Positions 43,396-52,864 of a stretch of DNA of 64,000 nt are shown here, piece after piece. A program made the translations under genes and the position numbers. How positions within the stretch are numbered: position 1 is the stretch's first letter; every line of letters begins with the position of its first letter. This DNA comes from Aggregatimonas sangjinii (GTDB taxonomy: Bacteria > Bacteroidota > Bacteroidia > Flavobacteriales > Flavobacteriaceae), in assembly GCF_005943945.1 (NCBI RefSeq), contig NZ_CP040710.1, positions 1,003,001 through 1,067,000 on the forward strand, in the 5' to 3' direction. Below the pieces are notes generated by a model. That model had not been told where the DNA came from. It did no database searches and saw only the letters and a list, made by a program, of their open reading frames with translations.

Positions 43396-45234
43396 ATGGC
43401 TGAAGAAAACAAAGAGGCCCAAGTAGAGGAAACTACTGCGGCACCAGCAGAAAAAGTAGCAGAAGCTCCTGCTCAAGACCCACAGGAATTTTTAGAAAAT
43501 TTTAATTGGGAAAAATACGAGCAGGGTATCGAACGTGTCGAGGATTCCAAATTGGAAGAGTTCGAAAAGTTGGTTACCGAGAATTTCGTGGATACTGCCG
43601 ATGAAGAGGTCGTAACGGGAACGGTAGTTTACTTGACCGATCGTGAAGCGATCATTGATATCAACGCAAAATCGGAAGGGGTTATCTCCTTGAATGAATT
43701 TCGATACAATCCAGACCTCAAGGTTGGTGACAACGTAGAGGTACTTATAGATATTCGTGAAGACAAAAGCGGCCAGTTGGTACTTTCGCATAGAAAAGCG
43801 AGAACTATCATGGCTTGGGAACGCGTAAACAAGGCACATGACAACGAAGAAGTGGTCAGTGGTTTTGTGAAATGTAGAACGAAAGGAGGAATGATCGTCG
43901 ATGTATTTGGTATCGAGGCGTTCTTGCCCGGTTCGCAGATCGATGTAAAACCGATTCGTGACTACGATCAGTACGTTAACAAAACCATGGAATTCAAAGT
44001 GGTGAAAATAAACCATGAATTCAAAAACGTGGTCGTATCGCACAAAGCGTTGATCGAGGCTGATATCGAAGAGCAGAAAAAAGAAATCATCAGTCAGCTT
44101 GAAAAAGGACAGGTACTGGAAGGTGTTGTGAAAAACATCACTTCTTACGGCGTCTTTATCGATTTGGGTGGTGTTGACGGTTTGGTTCACATTACCGATC
44201 TTTCTTGGAGCAGAATCAATCACCCGAACGAGGTTGTTGATCTAGACCAGAAATTGAATGTGGTCATCCTTGACTTTGATGAGAACAAATCAAGAATCCA
44301 ATTAGGATTGAAGCAGCTTGAAAAGCATCCGTGGGAGGCATTGAGCGATGAGATTAAAATAGGTGACAAGGTGAAAGGTAAAGTAGTCGTTATTGCCGAT
44401 TACGGTGCATTTATCGAAGTGGTTGAAGGTGTAGAAGGATTGGTACACGTTTCTGAAATGTCTTGGTCTACCCACTTGCGTTCGGCACAAGACTTTGTAA
44501 AAGTTGGTGACGAGATCGAAGCGGTAGTATTGACCTTGGATCGCGAAGATCGGAAGATGTCGTTGGGTGTGAAACAATTAACACCAGACCCATGGACTGA
44601 TATTACTACGAAGTATCCTGTAGGTTCTAGACATGAAGGTATTGTGAGAAACTTTACCAACTTTGGCGTTTTCGTAGAGTTGGAAGAAGGTATCGACGGT
44701 TTGATTTACATTTCTGACCTTTCATGGACCAAGAAAATAAAACACCCATCTGAATTTGTTACCGTTGGTGACAAAATCGAGGTTGAGGTATTGGAATTGG
44801 ATGTTGATGGTCGTAAGTTGAGTTTGGGCCATAAACAAACCACCGAAAACCCTTGGGACAAGTATGAAACCGAGTTTGCTTTAGGTACGGTTCACAAAGG
44901 ATCGCTTACCGAGATTGTTGATAAAGGTGCGACTATAGATTTCAACGATGACATTACGGCATTTATCCCGCAACGTCATTTAGAGAAAGAAGATGGTAAG
45001 AAGCTTGGAAAAGGCGAAGAAGCCGAATTCAAGATTATCGAATTCAACAAAGACTTTAAACGTGTGGTTGCGAGTCATACAGCAATTTTCCGAGAGGAAG
45101 AAGAGCGAAATGTACGCTCAGCGGTCAAACGTCAGTCAAAAGCAAGTGACGAAGCGAAACCTACTTTGGGTGACGCAAACGAAGCGTTGCAAGCATTGAA
45201 AGAAAAAATGGAGGCCGGCGCTAAGAAAAAGTAA
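43396..45234 (+). CDS. rpsA: 30S ribosomal protein S1
   Basis: A 612-residue translation factor with six S1 (OB-fold) domains after an acidic, Ala-rich N-terminal extension of about 65 residues. Recognisable domain cores are EGVISLNEFR, VDVFGIEAFLPGSQ, YGVFIDLGGVDGLVHITDL, YGAFIEVVEGVEGLVHVSEM, FGVFVELEEGIDGLIYISDL, and ITAFIPQRHLEKED. Domains three to five are the best conserved, as usual. The C-terminus is Lys-rich. In organisms without strong Shine-Dalgarno sequences S1 is important for mRNA binding. It has its own strong promoter and terminator. Confidence 0.95.
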   Translation: MAEENKEAQVEETTAAPAEKVAEAPAQDPQEFLENFNWEKYEQGIERVEDSKLEEFEKLVTENFVDTADEEVVTGTVVYLTDREAIIDINAKSEGVISLNEFRYNPDLKVGDNVEVLIDIREDKSGQLVLSHRKARTIMAWERVNKAHDNEEVVSGFVKCRTKGGMIVDVFGIEAFLPGSQIDVKPIRDYDQYVNKTMEFKVVKINHEFKNVVVSHKALIEADIEEQKKEIISQLEKGQVLEGVVKNITSYGVFIDLGGVDGLVHITDLSWSRINHPNEVVDLDQKLNVVILDFDENKSRIQLGLKQLEKHPWEALSDEIKIGDKVKGKVVVIADYGAFIEVVEGVEGLVHVSEMSWSTHLRSAQDFVKVGDEIEAVVLTLDREDRKMSLGVKQLTPDPWTDITTKYPVGSRHEGIVRNFTNFGVFVELEEGIDGLIYISDLSWTKKIKHPSEFVTVGDKIEVEVLELDVDGRKLSLGHKQTTENPWDKYETEFALGTVHKGSLTEIVDKGATIDFNDDITAFIPQRHLEKEDGKKLGKGEEAEFKIIEFNKDFKRVVASHTAIFREEEERNVRSAVKRQSKASDEAKPTLGDANEALQALKEKMEAGAKKK

Positions 45235-45257
45235 GTCGTTTCATTTTCTGAAATAGT

Positions 45258-45290
45258 AAAGCCTCGACCATTTGGTTGGGGCTTTTTGTT
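45258..45290 (+). terminator. rpsA terminator
   Basis: AAGCCTCGACC pairs with GGTTGGGGCTT (two wobbles) over a short loop, followed by TTTTG. Confidence 0.85.
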
Positions 45291-45333
45291 TGTTGAAACC
45301 CATAAGGAGTTTCCAATAGAAGTCTTTTATATC

Positions 45334-45364
45334 TTGTGGCGAAGCGGTCTTTTGTCTATTTTTG
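45334..45364 (+). promoter_or_regulatory. pyrR promoter, TTG-N20-TATTTTTG
   Basis: TTG at 45334-45336 and TATTTTTG at 45357-45364 with a 20-base spacer, the same geometry as the rpsA promoter. The leader to the pyrR ATG would be about 23 bases, too short to hold a classical PyrR attenuator. Confidence 0.8.
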
Positions 45365-45392
45365 CTCTACTAAAGTATCGATGTCATAACCC

Positions 45393-45932
45393 ATGGGTCA
45401 AAAAGTACTCCTTTCTTCCAAAGAAATCAACATCATACTCCATCGTTTGGCTTGCCAGCTTCTCGAAAACCACCTCGACTTTAAGGACACTGTATTAATA
45501 GGTATTCAGCCCCGAGGCACCTTCGTTGCCCAAAGGTTGGTAAAGATTTTACGGGAAGAATACAAGGTAAAAGAGGTGAAAGCGGGTTTTTTGGATATTA
45601 CCTTCTACAGGGATGATTTTCGGAGAGGGGATAAGCCGTTGGAAGCAACGCAGACCAAAATAGATTTTATTATAGAGGATAAGAATGTCGTTCTGATCGA
45701 CGATGTACTGTATACCGGTAGGAGTATAAATGCCGCTTTGACGGCGATACAATCTTTCGGAAGACCCAAGGACGTAGAACTGCTCACCTTGATCGATAGG
45801 CGATTTAGCAGGCACCTGCCCATTCAACCCAATTATAGGGGACGACAGGTTGATGCGATCAACAATGAAAAAGTAAGGGTGATGTGGAAGGAAAACGACG
45901 GTAAGGATGAAATATACCTGATTGATAGATGA
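45393..45932 (+). CDS. pyrR: PyrR, pyrimidine regulator / uracil phosphoribosyltransferase
   Basis: A 179-residue type I phosphoribosyltransferase. The PRPP loop is NVVLIDDVLYTGRSINAAL; the N-terminal GIQPRGTFVAQRL and the LLTLIDRRFSRHLPIQPNYRG segment near residue 140 are PyrR hallmarks. In Bacillus PyrR binds pyr mRNA and causes termination. Here pyrB follows by 97 bases, but the gap shows no anti-terminator or terminator pair, so regulation may differ or PyrR may act mainly as an enzyme. Confidence 0.93.
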   Translation: MGQKVLLSSKEINIILHRLACQLLENHLDFKDTVLIGIQPRGTFVAQRLVKILREEYKVKEVKAGFLDITFYRDDFRRGDKPLEATQTKIDFIIEDKNVVLIDDVLYTGRSINAALTAIQSFGRPKDVELLTLIDRRFSRHLPIQPNYRGRQVDAINNEKVRVMWKENDGKDEIYLIDR

Positions 45933-46029
45933 GCTTGAAATTTGGTCCGTATGAGCGAGTATCTAGAAGAGCAATTGGGATAGAATCCATAATATACAAT
46001 TGGTTAAAACAACAACTAATCGGTAACCG

Positions 46030-46962
46030 ATGAGCAACGAATTAAGTGTAAAACACTTACTAGGGATAAAGTATCTGAAAGAATCGGATATTCAGCTCAT
46101 TTTCGAAACTGCCGATCATTTTAAGGAGGTCATCAACAGGTCGATTAAAAAAGTACCTTCCTTAAGGGATATTACGATCGCCAATATCTTTTTTGAAAAC
46201 AGTACCCGTACCAAGCTTTCTTTTGAACTTGCCGAAAAACGACTTTCTGCCGATGTCATTAATTTTTCGGCTTCGCAATCGTCGGTTAAGAAAGGGGAAA
46301 CGTTGATCGATACGGTGAGTAATATCCTTTCAATGAAAGTAGATATGGTCGTTATGCGGCATCCTAATCCAGGGGCCGGCATCTTTTTGTCGAAACATGT
46401 CGAGGCTTCCATTATCAATGCTGGGGATGGTGCACACGAACACCCCACCCAAGCCCTACTTGATTCGTATTCCATTCGTGAAAAATTAGGCGGAGTATCA
46501 GGAAAAAATGTCGTTATAGTTGGCGATATCTTGCATTCAAGAGTTGCATTGTCCAATATTTTTGCCCTAAAACTGCAAGGTGCCAATGTGAAGGTATGCG
46601 GTCCCAAAACCCTGATTCCAAAGCACATAGAATCACTTGGGGTAGAAGTTGAAACCAACCTGAAGAAGGCTCTAAATTGGTGCGACGTTGCCAATATGCT
46701 GCGTATTCAGAACGAACGGCTTGACATTAGTTATTTTCCGACAACACGCGAATACACCCAACAGTTCGGGGTCAATAAAAAGTTATTGAATGAACTCGAT
46801 AAAGAAATCGTGATCATGCATCCAGGTCCCATTAATCGCGGCGTAGAGATTACCAGTGATGTTGCCGATTCGAAACAGTCCATTATTTTAGACCAAGTAG
46901 AAAATGGAGTAGCCATTCGCATGGCGGTTATTTACCTATTGGCCTCCAAAATTAAACAGTAA
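46030..46962 (+). CDS. pyrB: Aspartate carbamoyltransferase catalytic chain
   Basis: A 310-residue enzyme of pyrimidine synthesis. The carbamoyl-phosphate motif is FFENSTRTKLSFELAEKRL, with GDGAHEHPTQALLD, the mid-chain GDILHSRVALSN and IMHPGPINRGVEI in the expected order. Length equals the catalytic chain of other bacteria. No regulatory chain (pyrI) is present. The next gene begins four bases after the stop, so pyrB heads a run of close genes to rnz. Confidence 0.96.
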   Translation: MSNELSVKHLLGIKYLKESDIQLIFETADHFKEVINRSIKKVPSLRDITIANIFFENSTRTKLSFELAEKRLSADVINFSASQSSVKKGETLIDTVSNILSMKVDMVVMRHPNPGAGIFLSKHVEASIINAGDGAHEHPTQALLDSYSIREKLGGVSGKNVVIVGDILHSRVALSNIFALKLQGANVKVCGPKTLIPKHIESLGVEVETNLKKALNWCDVANMLRIQNERLDISYFPTTREYTQQFGVNKKLLNELDKEIVIMHPGPINRGVEITSDVADSKQSIILDQVENGVAIRMAVIYLLASKIKQ

Positions 46963-46966
46963 GCCC

Positions 46967-47299
46967 ATGATTTTTGACAAAAAAGGAACAACGACGATTG
47001 TTTCACAGGAAAATACAGCGCTGGCGAGGTTTTTGCAAAACCTAGAAAAGGAGTACCCCAAGATTGCCAACGACAATATTATCTTAAATTTATTTTCGTT
47101 CGGCAAACTTTCTTCAGGAGACGTATTGGAGTTTCTTGAATTGGCCGATACCCATAGAAATGCCAACAAATCTTTCGTACTTGTCACCGAACAAGTAGGT
47201 TATGAGGATGTGCCCGATAGCATTATCGTAGTACCTACTGTTCAAGAGGCCCATGATATTATCGAAATGGAGGAAATAGAACGGGACCTAGGAATCTAA
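46967..47299 (+). CDS. Conserved small cytoplasmic protein, unknown function
   Basis: A 110-residue protein without signal or membrane segments. The order of predicted strands and helices (IILNLFSF, a helix, SFVLVTEQV, SIIVVPTVQEAHDII) resembles a STAS-like fold, but no diagnostic motif is present. The ending MEEIERDLGI is similar to that of small proteins encoded beside ribonuclease Z in other Flavobacteriaceae. It starts four bases after pyrB and overlaps the next ATG by one base (TAATG). Confidence 0.7.
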   Translation: MIFDKKGTTTIVSQENTALARFLQNLEKEYPKIANDNIILNLFSFGKLSSGDVLEFLELADTHRNANKSFVLVTEQVGYEDVPDSIIVVPTVQEAHDIIEMEEIERDLGI

Positions 47300-47775
47300 T
47301 GGAGCAACCTCACTATTTATCACAGGTTAATATCGCTAGGATGATCGCTCCTATAGACAGCCCGATGATGGCCGACTTTGTCGATAATCTAGACCGCATC
47401 AATGAGATTGCCGAAAAACATCAGGGCTTTGTATGGCGTTTGAAAGGCGAGCAGAACGATGCGACGGCCATGCGGGTTTTCGAAGATGATTTTTTGATTA
47501 TCAATATGTCGGTATGGAAGTCTATGGATGCGCTTTTCAAGTTTACCTATTCATCGGAACATGTTGCCATCCTGAAAAGGAAAAAGGAATGGTTTTCCGC
47601 AATGAAAGACATGCACATGGCCTTTTGGTATCTGCCCCTAGGACATCTCCCGACTCCCGATGAAGCTAAGGCCCGATTGCAATATTTGAATCAAAATGGG
47701 GAAACCCCTTATGCGTTCACCTTCAAAAGTAAGTATACATCCGAAGACGCGCTTCATTTCAACCCCGAGATTTAA
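47299..47775 (+). CDS. DUF3291 protein
   Basis: A 158-residue protein matching DUF3291, an antibiotic-biosynthesis-monooxygenase-like ferredoxin fold. Typical parts are the opening YLSQVNIARMIAPIDSP, HQGFVWRLKGEQNDATAM and SVWKSMDALFKFTYSSEH, with a late MAFWYLPLGHLPTPDEAKARL. No activity is established. It is translationally linked to the genes on both sides: a one-base overlap before and one base between its stop and the rnz ATG. Confidence 0.8.
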   Translation: MEQPHYLSQVNIARMIAPIDSPMMADFVDNLDRINEIAEKHQGFVWRLKGEQNDATAMRVFEDDFLIINMSVWKSMDALFKFTYSSEHVAILKRKKEWFSAMKDMHMAFWYLPLGHLPTPDEAKARLQYLNQNGETPYAFTFKSKYTSEDALHFNPEI

Positions 47776-47776
47776 T

Positions 47777-48682
47777 ATGAAGCTTCATATCCTAGGTTGT
47801 TATGCCGCGACTCCCAGAACGTTGACCAACCCGACATCGCAGGTCTTGGAAATTAGAAACCATATGTTCTTGATCGATTGCGGAGAGGGTACCCAAGTTC
47901 AACTGCGCAAGCAAAAAATAAAATTTTCGCGAATCAACCATATTTTCATTTCGCATTTGCACGGCGACCACTTTTTTGGACTACCGGGATTGATATCTAC
48001 TTTTCGCCTTTTGGGAAGGAACAAAGAAATGCACATCTACGGGCCCAAAGGCATCAAGGAAGCCATCACACTACTTTTGAAATTAGGGGATTCATGGACC
48101 AACTACCCCTTGGTATTCCATGAACTTACCGCAAAGACACCCAAATTGGTCTATGAAGATGACAAGGTATCGGTCACTACCATTCCTTTAGATCACAGGG
48201 TATACACCAACGGATTTTTGTTTAGGGAAAAACCAGGAGAGCGACAATTGAACATTGAAGCTGCTACTGAATACGGCATTGAGCCCGTTTATTTTCGAAA
48301 CATCAAAAAGGGGAAGGATGTTACCTTGGATGATGGTACCATTGTACCGAACCAGGCGCTTTCTTTCGACCCAAAACCGCCAAAGAGTTATGCCTATTGT
48401 AGCGATACCGCCTATAAGCCATCTATGGTAGATCAAATTTCAGAGGTGGACTGGCTCTACCACGAATCCACTTTTTTAGATTCCGAAGAGCATCTTTCGG
48501 CAAAGACGAAACATTCTACTGCGAAAGAAGCTGCCAAAATCGCGAAAGCTGCCCAAGTCGGTACGCTGCTTCTGGGTCATTATTCTACACGCTATAAATC
48601 CATAGTACTTTTCAAGGAAGAAGCGGCTACCATTTTCGACAATGTTGAGCTTGCGGATGATGGTAAAGTTTTCGAGTGGTAA
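47777..48682 (+). CDS. rnz: Ribonuclease Z
   Basis: A 301-residue metallo-beta-lactamase nuclease that trims tRNA 3' ends. The start at 47777 (MKLHILGCYAATPR) is one base after the preceding stop; an earlier in-frame start would overlap that gene by 80 bases. The zinc motif is FISHLHGDHFFGLPG, with GEGTQVQLRKQKIK before it and YCSDTAYKP and HSTAKEAAKIAKAA later, followed by LLLGHYSTRYK. All ligands are present. Length is that of the short RNase Z form. Confidence 0.95.
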   Translation: MKLHILGCYAATPRTLTNPTSQVLEIRNHMFLIDCGEGTQVQLRKQKIKFSRINHIFISHLHGDHFFGLPGLISTFRLLGRNKEMHIYGPKGIKEAITLLLKLGDSWTNYPLVFHELTAKTPKLVYEDDKVSVTTIPLDHRVYTNGFLFREKPGERQLNIEAATEYGIEPVYFRNIKKGKDVTLDDGTIVPNQALSFDPKPPKSYAYCSDTAYKPSMVDQISEVDWLYHESTFLDSEEHLSAKTKHSTAKEAAKIAKAAQVGTLLLGHYSTRYKSIVLFKEEAATIFDNVELADDGKVFEW

Positions 48683-48744
48683 AATGCAGAAAACAGTTCC
48701 GAAACTTCCATTCTTTTCCTAACTTGAAAACTAGATTCAATAGC

Positions 48745-49389
48745 ATGCAGAAAGACCTTGGCGATTATAGAAAATCTTACGAAAAAAGCGCCCTGATGGA
48801 AGATTCCATCTCAGACAACCCTATGCAACTTTTTCAAACTTGGTTTTACGAGGTCGAGGCGTCGGAAGGCGTTGATGAGCCAAACGCAATGACGGTCAGC
48901 ACTATAGGTATTGACGGTTTTCCAAAAAGCCGGGTAGTACTATTGAAAAAATATACCGAGGAAGGTTTTATTTTCTATACCAATTATGAGAGTGAGAAAG
49001 GAAAGGCCATTACGACGAACCCTAATGTTTGTATTTCTTTTTTTTGGCCCAATATGGAGAGGCAGGTCATTATAAAAGGTAGGGCGGAAAAAATTCCTGA
49101 GAATCTTTCCGATGGTTATTTTGAATCCAGACCCAAGGGAAGTAGGTTGGGTGCCGTTGTGTCCGATCAAAGTACGGTCATCGCTTCGAGGGAGGTATTG
49201 GAGAAGAATTTGAAAATCTTGGAGGAAAAGTACCGAGATAAGGAAGTAAAACGACCAAAGTCCTGGGGAGGGTATATCGTAAAGCCCGTTTCGCTTGAGT
49301 TTTGGCAAGGAAGGCCGAACAGGTTACACGATAGAATACGCTATACTTTAGTGGACCTGGATTGGAAAATGGAACGACTAGCCCCTTAA
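48745..49389 (+). CDS. pdxH: Pyridoxamine 5'-phosphate oxidase
   Basis: A 214-residue FMN enzyme making pyridoxal phosphate. The start at MQKDLGDYR (48745) gives the usual length; an earlier in-frame start overlaps rnz by seven bases and adds 23 unconserved residues. FMN-binding blocks are SRVVLLKKYTEEGFIFYTNY and VCISFFWPNMERQVIIKGRAE (split around the dimer contact). The signature at the C-terminus is EFWQGRPNRLHDRIRY. It lies 62 bases after rnz. Confidence 0.94.
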   Translation: MQKDLGDYRKSYEKSALMEDSISDNPMQLFQTWFYEVEASEGVDEPNAMTVSTIGIDGFPKSRVVLLKKYTEEGFIFYTNYESEKGKAITTNPNVCISFFWPNMERQVIIKGRAEKIPENLSDGYFESRPKGSRLGAVVSDQSTVIASREVLEKNLKILEEKYRDKEVKRPKSWGGYIVKPVSLEFWQGRPNRLHDRIRYTLVDLDWKMERLAP

Positions 49390-49478
49390 GGTAAAGGCTA
49401 CTACAAATGGAAGTCCTTTAATATATTTTTTGAAGTGGACTGCCACTGCCGATCGAATACTAATTTTAAGCTAAACAA

Positions 49479-49964
49479 ATGAAGACACTCATCTTAGTTC
49501 GCCATGGCAAATCTTCTTGGGAATATAATGTAAGCGATCGTGATCGCCCCCTATTGCCCAGAGGTATCAATGATGGATTATTGATATCGGAAAAATGGAT
49601 GCTTGAAAATACCAAGATCGACTTCCTGTATTCCAGTCCGGCGAATAGGGCACTGCATACCGCCACTATTTTTTTGCGGCAGCTCGATTTTCCATTAGAA
49701 CAATTTCAATTGAGTGATATGTTATATGATTTTTCGGGAGATAGCGTACTCCAATTTATTAAAGAACTCGATAACGATCTGGAGACGGTCATGATATTCG
49801 GTCACAACCATGCCTTTACCCATATTGCCAATTCTTTGGGAAATACTTATATTGACAATGTCCCCACTACCGGTCTGGTACAATTGCAATTCGGTATCGA
49901 TAGATGGGATGAAACGGATAAGGGCACAACGGTGAAAACAATTTTTCCAAAGCATTTTAGATAA
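49479..49964 (+). CDS. sixA: SixA-type phosphohistidine phosphatase
   Basis: A 161-residue histidine phosphatase. It starts KTLILVRHGKSSW, with the catalytic RHG, followed by DRPLLPRGINDGLLI, SSPANRALHTA and a second catalytic histidine in MIFGHNHAFT. Members remove phosphate from phosphohistidine proteins. The ppk1 ATG follows its stop codon with no gap, so the two are coupled; a link to the phosphohistidine intermediate of polyphosphate kinase is an attractive guess only. Confidence 0.88.
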   Translation: MKTLILVRHGKSSWEYNVSDRDRPLLPRGINDGLLISEKWMLENTKIDFLYSSPANRALHTATIFLRQLDFPLEQFQLSDMLYDFSGDSVLQFIKELDNDLETVMIFGHNHAFTHIANSLGNTYIDNVPTTGLVQLQFGIDRWDETDKGTTVKTIFPKHFR

Positions 49965-52043
49965 ATGATCAAGACAAAGAACCAATACATAAATAGGGAA
50001 ATCAGCTGGCTATGGTTTAATGAGCGCGTGTTGCAAGAAAGTGCCGATAAGAAAGTGCCGTTAATCGAAAGACTCCGTTTTCTTGGGATTTTCTCCAATA
50101 ATCTGGACGAGTTTTACAAGGTGCGCTATGCCACCGTGAAGCGCATAGTTGATGCCGGTAAAACGGGGAAGAGCGTGCTCGGGGGAGAAATCGCCAAGGA
50201 TCTTTTGGAGGAGATAACCAAAATCGCCATCAAACATCAGGCGAAGAGTGTTGAGATTCTGAAAGGTATTCAAAAAGAGCTTGAGGGACAGAATATCTTT
50301 ATCATCAAGGAAACCCAATTGAACGAGGGTCAAATAGAGTTTGTTAAAAAATATTTTGTTCAAAAGGTGAGTCCGCAATTGATGACCATCATCTTGAGCG
50401 ATCTTACCGAATTCCCAACCTTGAAAGATACGGCTGCATATTTGGCCGTAAAGATGATTATTGTCGGGGATCAGAAAGCGAAAGAAAAAGAGAAAAGGTA
50501 TGCGCTGATAGAAATTCCCAAGGGAATAGATCGTTTCGTGGTCTTGCCTCAAGAAGGGGATAAAAATTATATTATCATATTGGATGACCTGATTCGGTAT
50601 TGTCTGCGCAATATTTTTACCATGTTCGAATATGAATCCATATCCGCGCACATGATTAAAATTACAAGGGATGCGGAATTGGATATGGACAATGACTTGA
50701 GTAAAAGTTTTATCGAAAAAATATCTTCTAGTGTAGAGCATCGAAAGGTTGGCGATCCCGTACGTTTTGTCTATGACAAAAGTATTGGAAAGGATACGCT
50801 TAGTTTCTTAAAGGAAAAAATGAACATAGAGGATACCGATAGCGTTATTCCCGGAGGGCGGTATCACAACCGACGGGATTATATGGGTTTCCCAAGCCTA
50901 GGGAGACAAGATTTGTTGTACGATACCATAATGCCCTTGCCGGTAAAGGGGTTGAGTATGGAGGGTAGTCTTTTTGAGCAAATTTCCCAGAAAGATTTCT
51001 TACAGTATACGCCCTATCATACGTTTTCATATATCATTCGCTTCCTTAGGGAAGCGGCGCTAGACCCAAAGGTAAAAACCATAAAGATTACCGTATATCG
51101 GTTGGCGAATAACTCTCAGGTAGCGGCCTCTTTGATCAATGCCGTAAAGAATGGAAAACAGGTTACCGTACAAATAGAATTACAAGCTCGTTTTGACGAA
51201 CAGGCGAATATCGAATATGCTGAACAACTGCAGGCCGAAGGCGTGAAGCTTATTTTTGGGGTACCCGGACTTAAAGTACACAGTAAAATATGTGTAATCG
51301 AGCGAGAAGAGGAAAACGGCCTCAAGCGTTACGGTTTCGTAAGTACCGGTAACTTTAGCGAGGCCACCGCGCGGATTTACAGTGATTATACCCTGTTTAC
51401 CGCCCACGAGGCGATTTTAAAGGAACTGAACAAGGTTTTTGATTTTTTCGAGACCACCTATAAAATTAATAAATACAAGCACCTTATCGTCTCACCGCAC
51501 TATACCAAAAGTAACTTTATAAAACTCATCGATAACGAAATCGCCAATGCGATTTTGGGCAAAGAAGCGTTCATTAAGATTAAGATGAATAGCTTTACGA
51601 GTTATAAAATGGTCGATAAGCTATACGAGGCGAGTAGGGCCGGGGTAAAGATCCAGCTCATAGTTCGCGGTATTTGTTGCTTGGTCCCCGGGGTGAAAGG
51701 CATGAGCGAGAACATCGAGGCCATCAGTATCGTAGACAAGTTTCTTGAACATCCCCGTATCTTTATATTCGGCAACGACGGGAATCCAAAAATGTATATT
51801 TCTTCGGCCGACTGGATGACCCGTAATTTAGATTATCGCGTCGAGGTCGGATGCCCAATATATGACGCCGATGTCAAACAGGAACTACTGGATACTTTTG
51901 AAATGTCTTGGAGCGATAATGTGAAGGCTAGGGTATTCAATGAGGCGCAGGATAACGCCTATAGAAAAAACGGCAACGCCAAAGTGCGTTCGCAATTTGC
52001 CATGTACGATTACTATCTGGAGAAGTTAGGAATGGAAAAGTAG
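49965..52043 (+). CDS. ppk1: Polyphosphate kinase 1
   Basis: A 692-residue enzyme that makes polyphosphate from ATP. Four domains are recognisable: an N-terminal helical domain (NREISWLWFNERVLQE), a head domain, and two phospholipase-D-like catalytic domains. His439 (KVHSKICVIE) is the expected autophosphorylated residue, VSPHYTKSNF contains the second catalytic histidine, and SSADWMTRNLDYRVEVGCPI is the late signature. It abuts sixA. No exopolyphosphatase gene follows in the window. Confidence 0.95.
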   Translation: MIKTKNQYINREISWLWFNERVLQESADKKVPLIERLRFLGIFSNNLDEFYKVRYATVKRIVDAGKTGKSVLGGEIAKDLLEEITKIAIKHQAKSVEILKGIQKELEGQNIFIIKETQLNEGQIEFVKKYFVQKVSPQLMTIILSDLTEFPTLKDTAAYLAVKMIIVGDQKAKEKEKRYALIEIPKGIDRFVVLPQEGDKNYIIILDDLIRYCLRNIFTMFEYESISAHMIKITRDAELDMDNDLSKSFIEKISSSVEHRKVGDPVRFVYDKSIGKDTLSFLKEKMNIEDTDSVIPGGRYHNRRDYMGFPSLGRQDLLYDTIMPLPVKGLSMEGSLFEQISQKDFLQYTPYHTFSYIIRFLREAALDPKVKTIKITVYRLANNSQVAASLINAVKNGKQVTVQIELQARFDEQANIEYAEQLQAEGVKLIFGVPGLKVHSKICVIEREEENGLKRYGFVSTGNFSEATARIYSDYTLFTAHEAILKELNKVFDFFETTYKINKYKHLIVSPHYTKSNFIKLIDNEIANAILGKEAFIKIKMNSFTSYKMVDKLYEASRAGVKIQLIVRGICCLVPGVKGMSENIEAISIVDKFLEHPRIFIFGNDGNPKMYISSADWMTRNLDYRVEVGCPIYDADVKQELLDTFEMSWSDNVKARVFNEAQDNAYRKNGNAKVRSQFAMYDYYLEKLGMEK

Positions 52044-52177
52044 ACAAGCAGTGGTATATGCATGACAATAAAAAAGTTCAATCACCTTTTATTGAAGTGT
52101 CTGTGCCCGGAAGTATTGCAGGTTGATTTGAAAAGGCTGTATTTGCGGTGTATAGTATTTGGTATCCCTTTGGGAAA

Positions 52178-52216
52178 ATCAGTAGATTGAATTGTATATT
52201 TCAATTTACCACTGAT
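52178..52216. other. Imperfect hairpin between ppk1 and miaE
   Basis: ATCAGT at 52178-52183 and ACTGAT at 52211-52216 enclose a second stem (ATTGAA with TTCAAT) with small bulges. It lies between two convergent genes and could end either transcript, but lacks a T-run. Confidence 0.35.
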
Positions 52217-52264
52217 GTTCATCTGTAAAATGAGACTTCTTCCCACCCGATAAAAAACTGATTC

Positions 52265-52846
52265 TTACCCATGAATTGATTCGCTCTTACCAAGATTTTT
52301 CATAACCTCTGCCTCAAAAGCCAATAGCTGCTGCCACTTTTCATCCACCTCGCTTCTTTCACCATATTGGCGTGCAAACTGAAGGAACATGGTATAATGG
52401 CCAGCTTCGCTTACCATCAATTTTCTATAGAATTCCGCTAGTTTTTTATCGGTGAGTTCTTCGGAAAGCAATCGAAACCGTTCGCAACTTCTCGCTTCTA
52501 TCAAAGCGGCATAGAGTAGGCGGTGAACCAGCTGGGTAGTTCGGCTACCGCCCTTAGGGAAAAAGTTAACGATTTGAATGACATATTCGTCCTTTCGATC
52601 TCTGCCTAAGGTATTGCCTCGGGATAGAATAAGGTCGTGCACCATTTTAAAGTGCCCCATTTCCTCTCTCGAAAGAGCAATCATTTCCTGTACCAAGTCT
52701 GGATATTCAGGAAAACTGACAATCAGGGAAATCGCGGTACTGGCCGCTTTTTGCTCGCAATACGCATGATCCGTTAGGATTTCATCGATATTCTTTTCCA
52801 CGATATTAACCCATCGGGGATCGGTCGGTAGTTTTAGGCCTAGCAT
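52265..52846 (-). CDS. miaE: tRNA-(2-methylthio-N6-isopentenyl-A37) hydroxylase
   Basis: A 193-residue di-iron protein. The ferritin-like ligand motifs are visible: AYCEQKAASTA, SREEMGHFKMVHDL, EARSCERFRLLSEEL and SEAGHYTMFLQFAR. It hydroxylates the isopentenyl group of a modified adenosine next to the anticodon, using oxygen. Length and motif order match MiaE. It is divergent from the TMEM220-like gene across 70 bases, with a promoter on each strand. Confidence 0.9.
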   Translation of the reverse strand: MLGLKLPTDPRWVNIVEKNIDEILTDHAYCEQKAASTAISLIVSFPEYPDLVQEMIALSREEMGHFKMVHDLILSRGNTLGRDRKDEYVIQIVNFFPKGGSRTTQLVHRLLYAALIEARSCERFRLLSEELTDKKLAEFYRKLMVSEAGHYTMFLQFARQYGERSEVDEKWQQLLAFEAEVMKNLGKSESIHG

Positions 52847-52864
52847 TTGTTCCGTTTATGGCAT

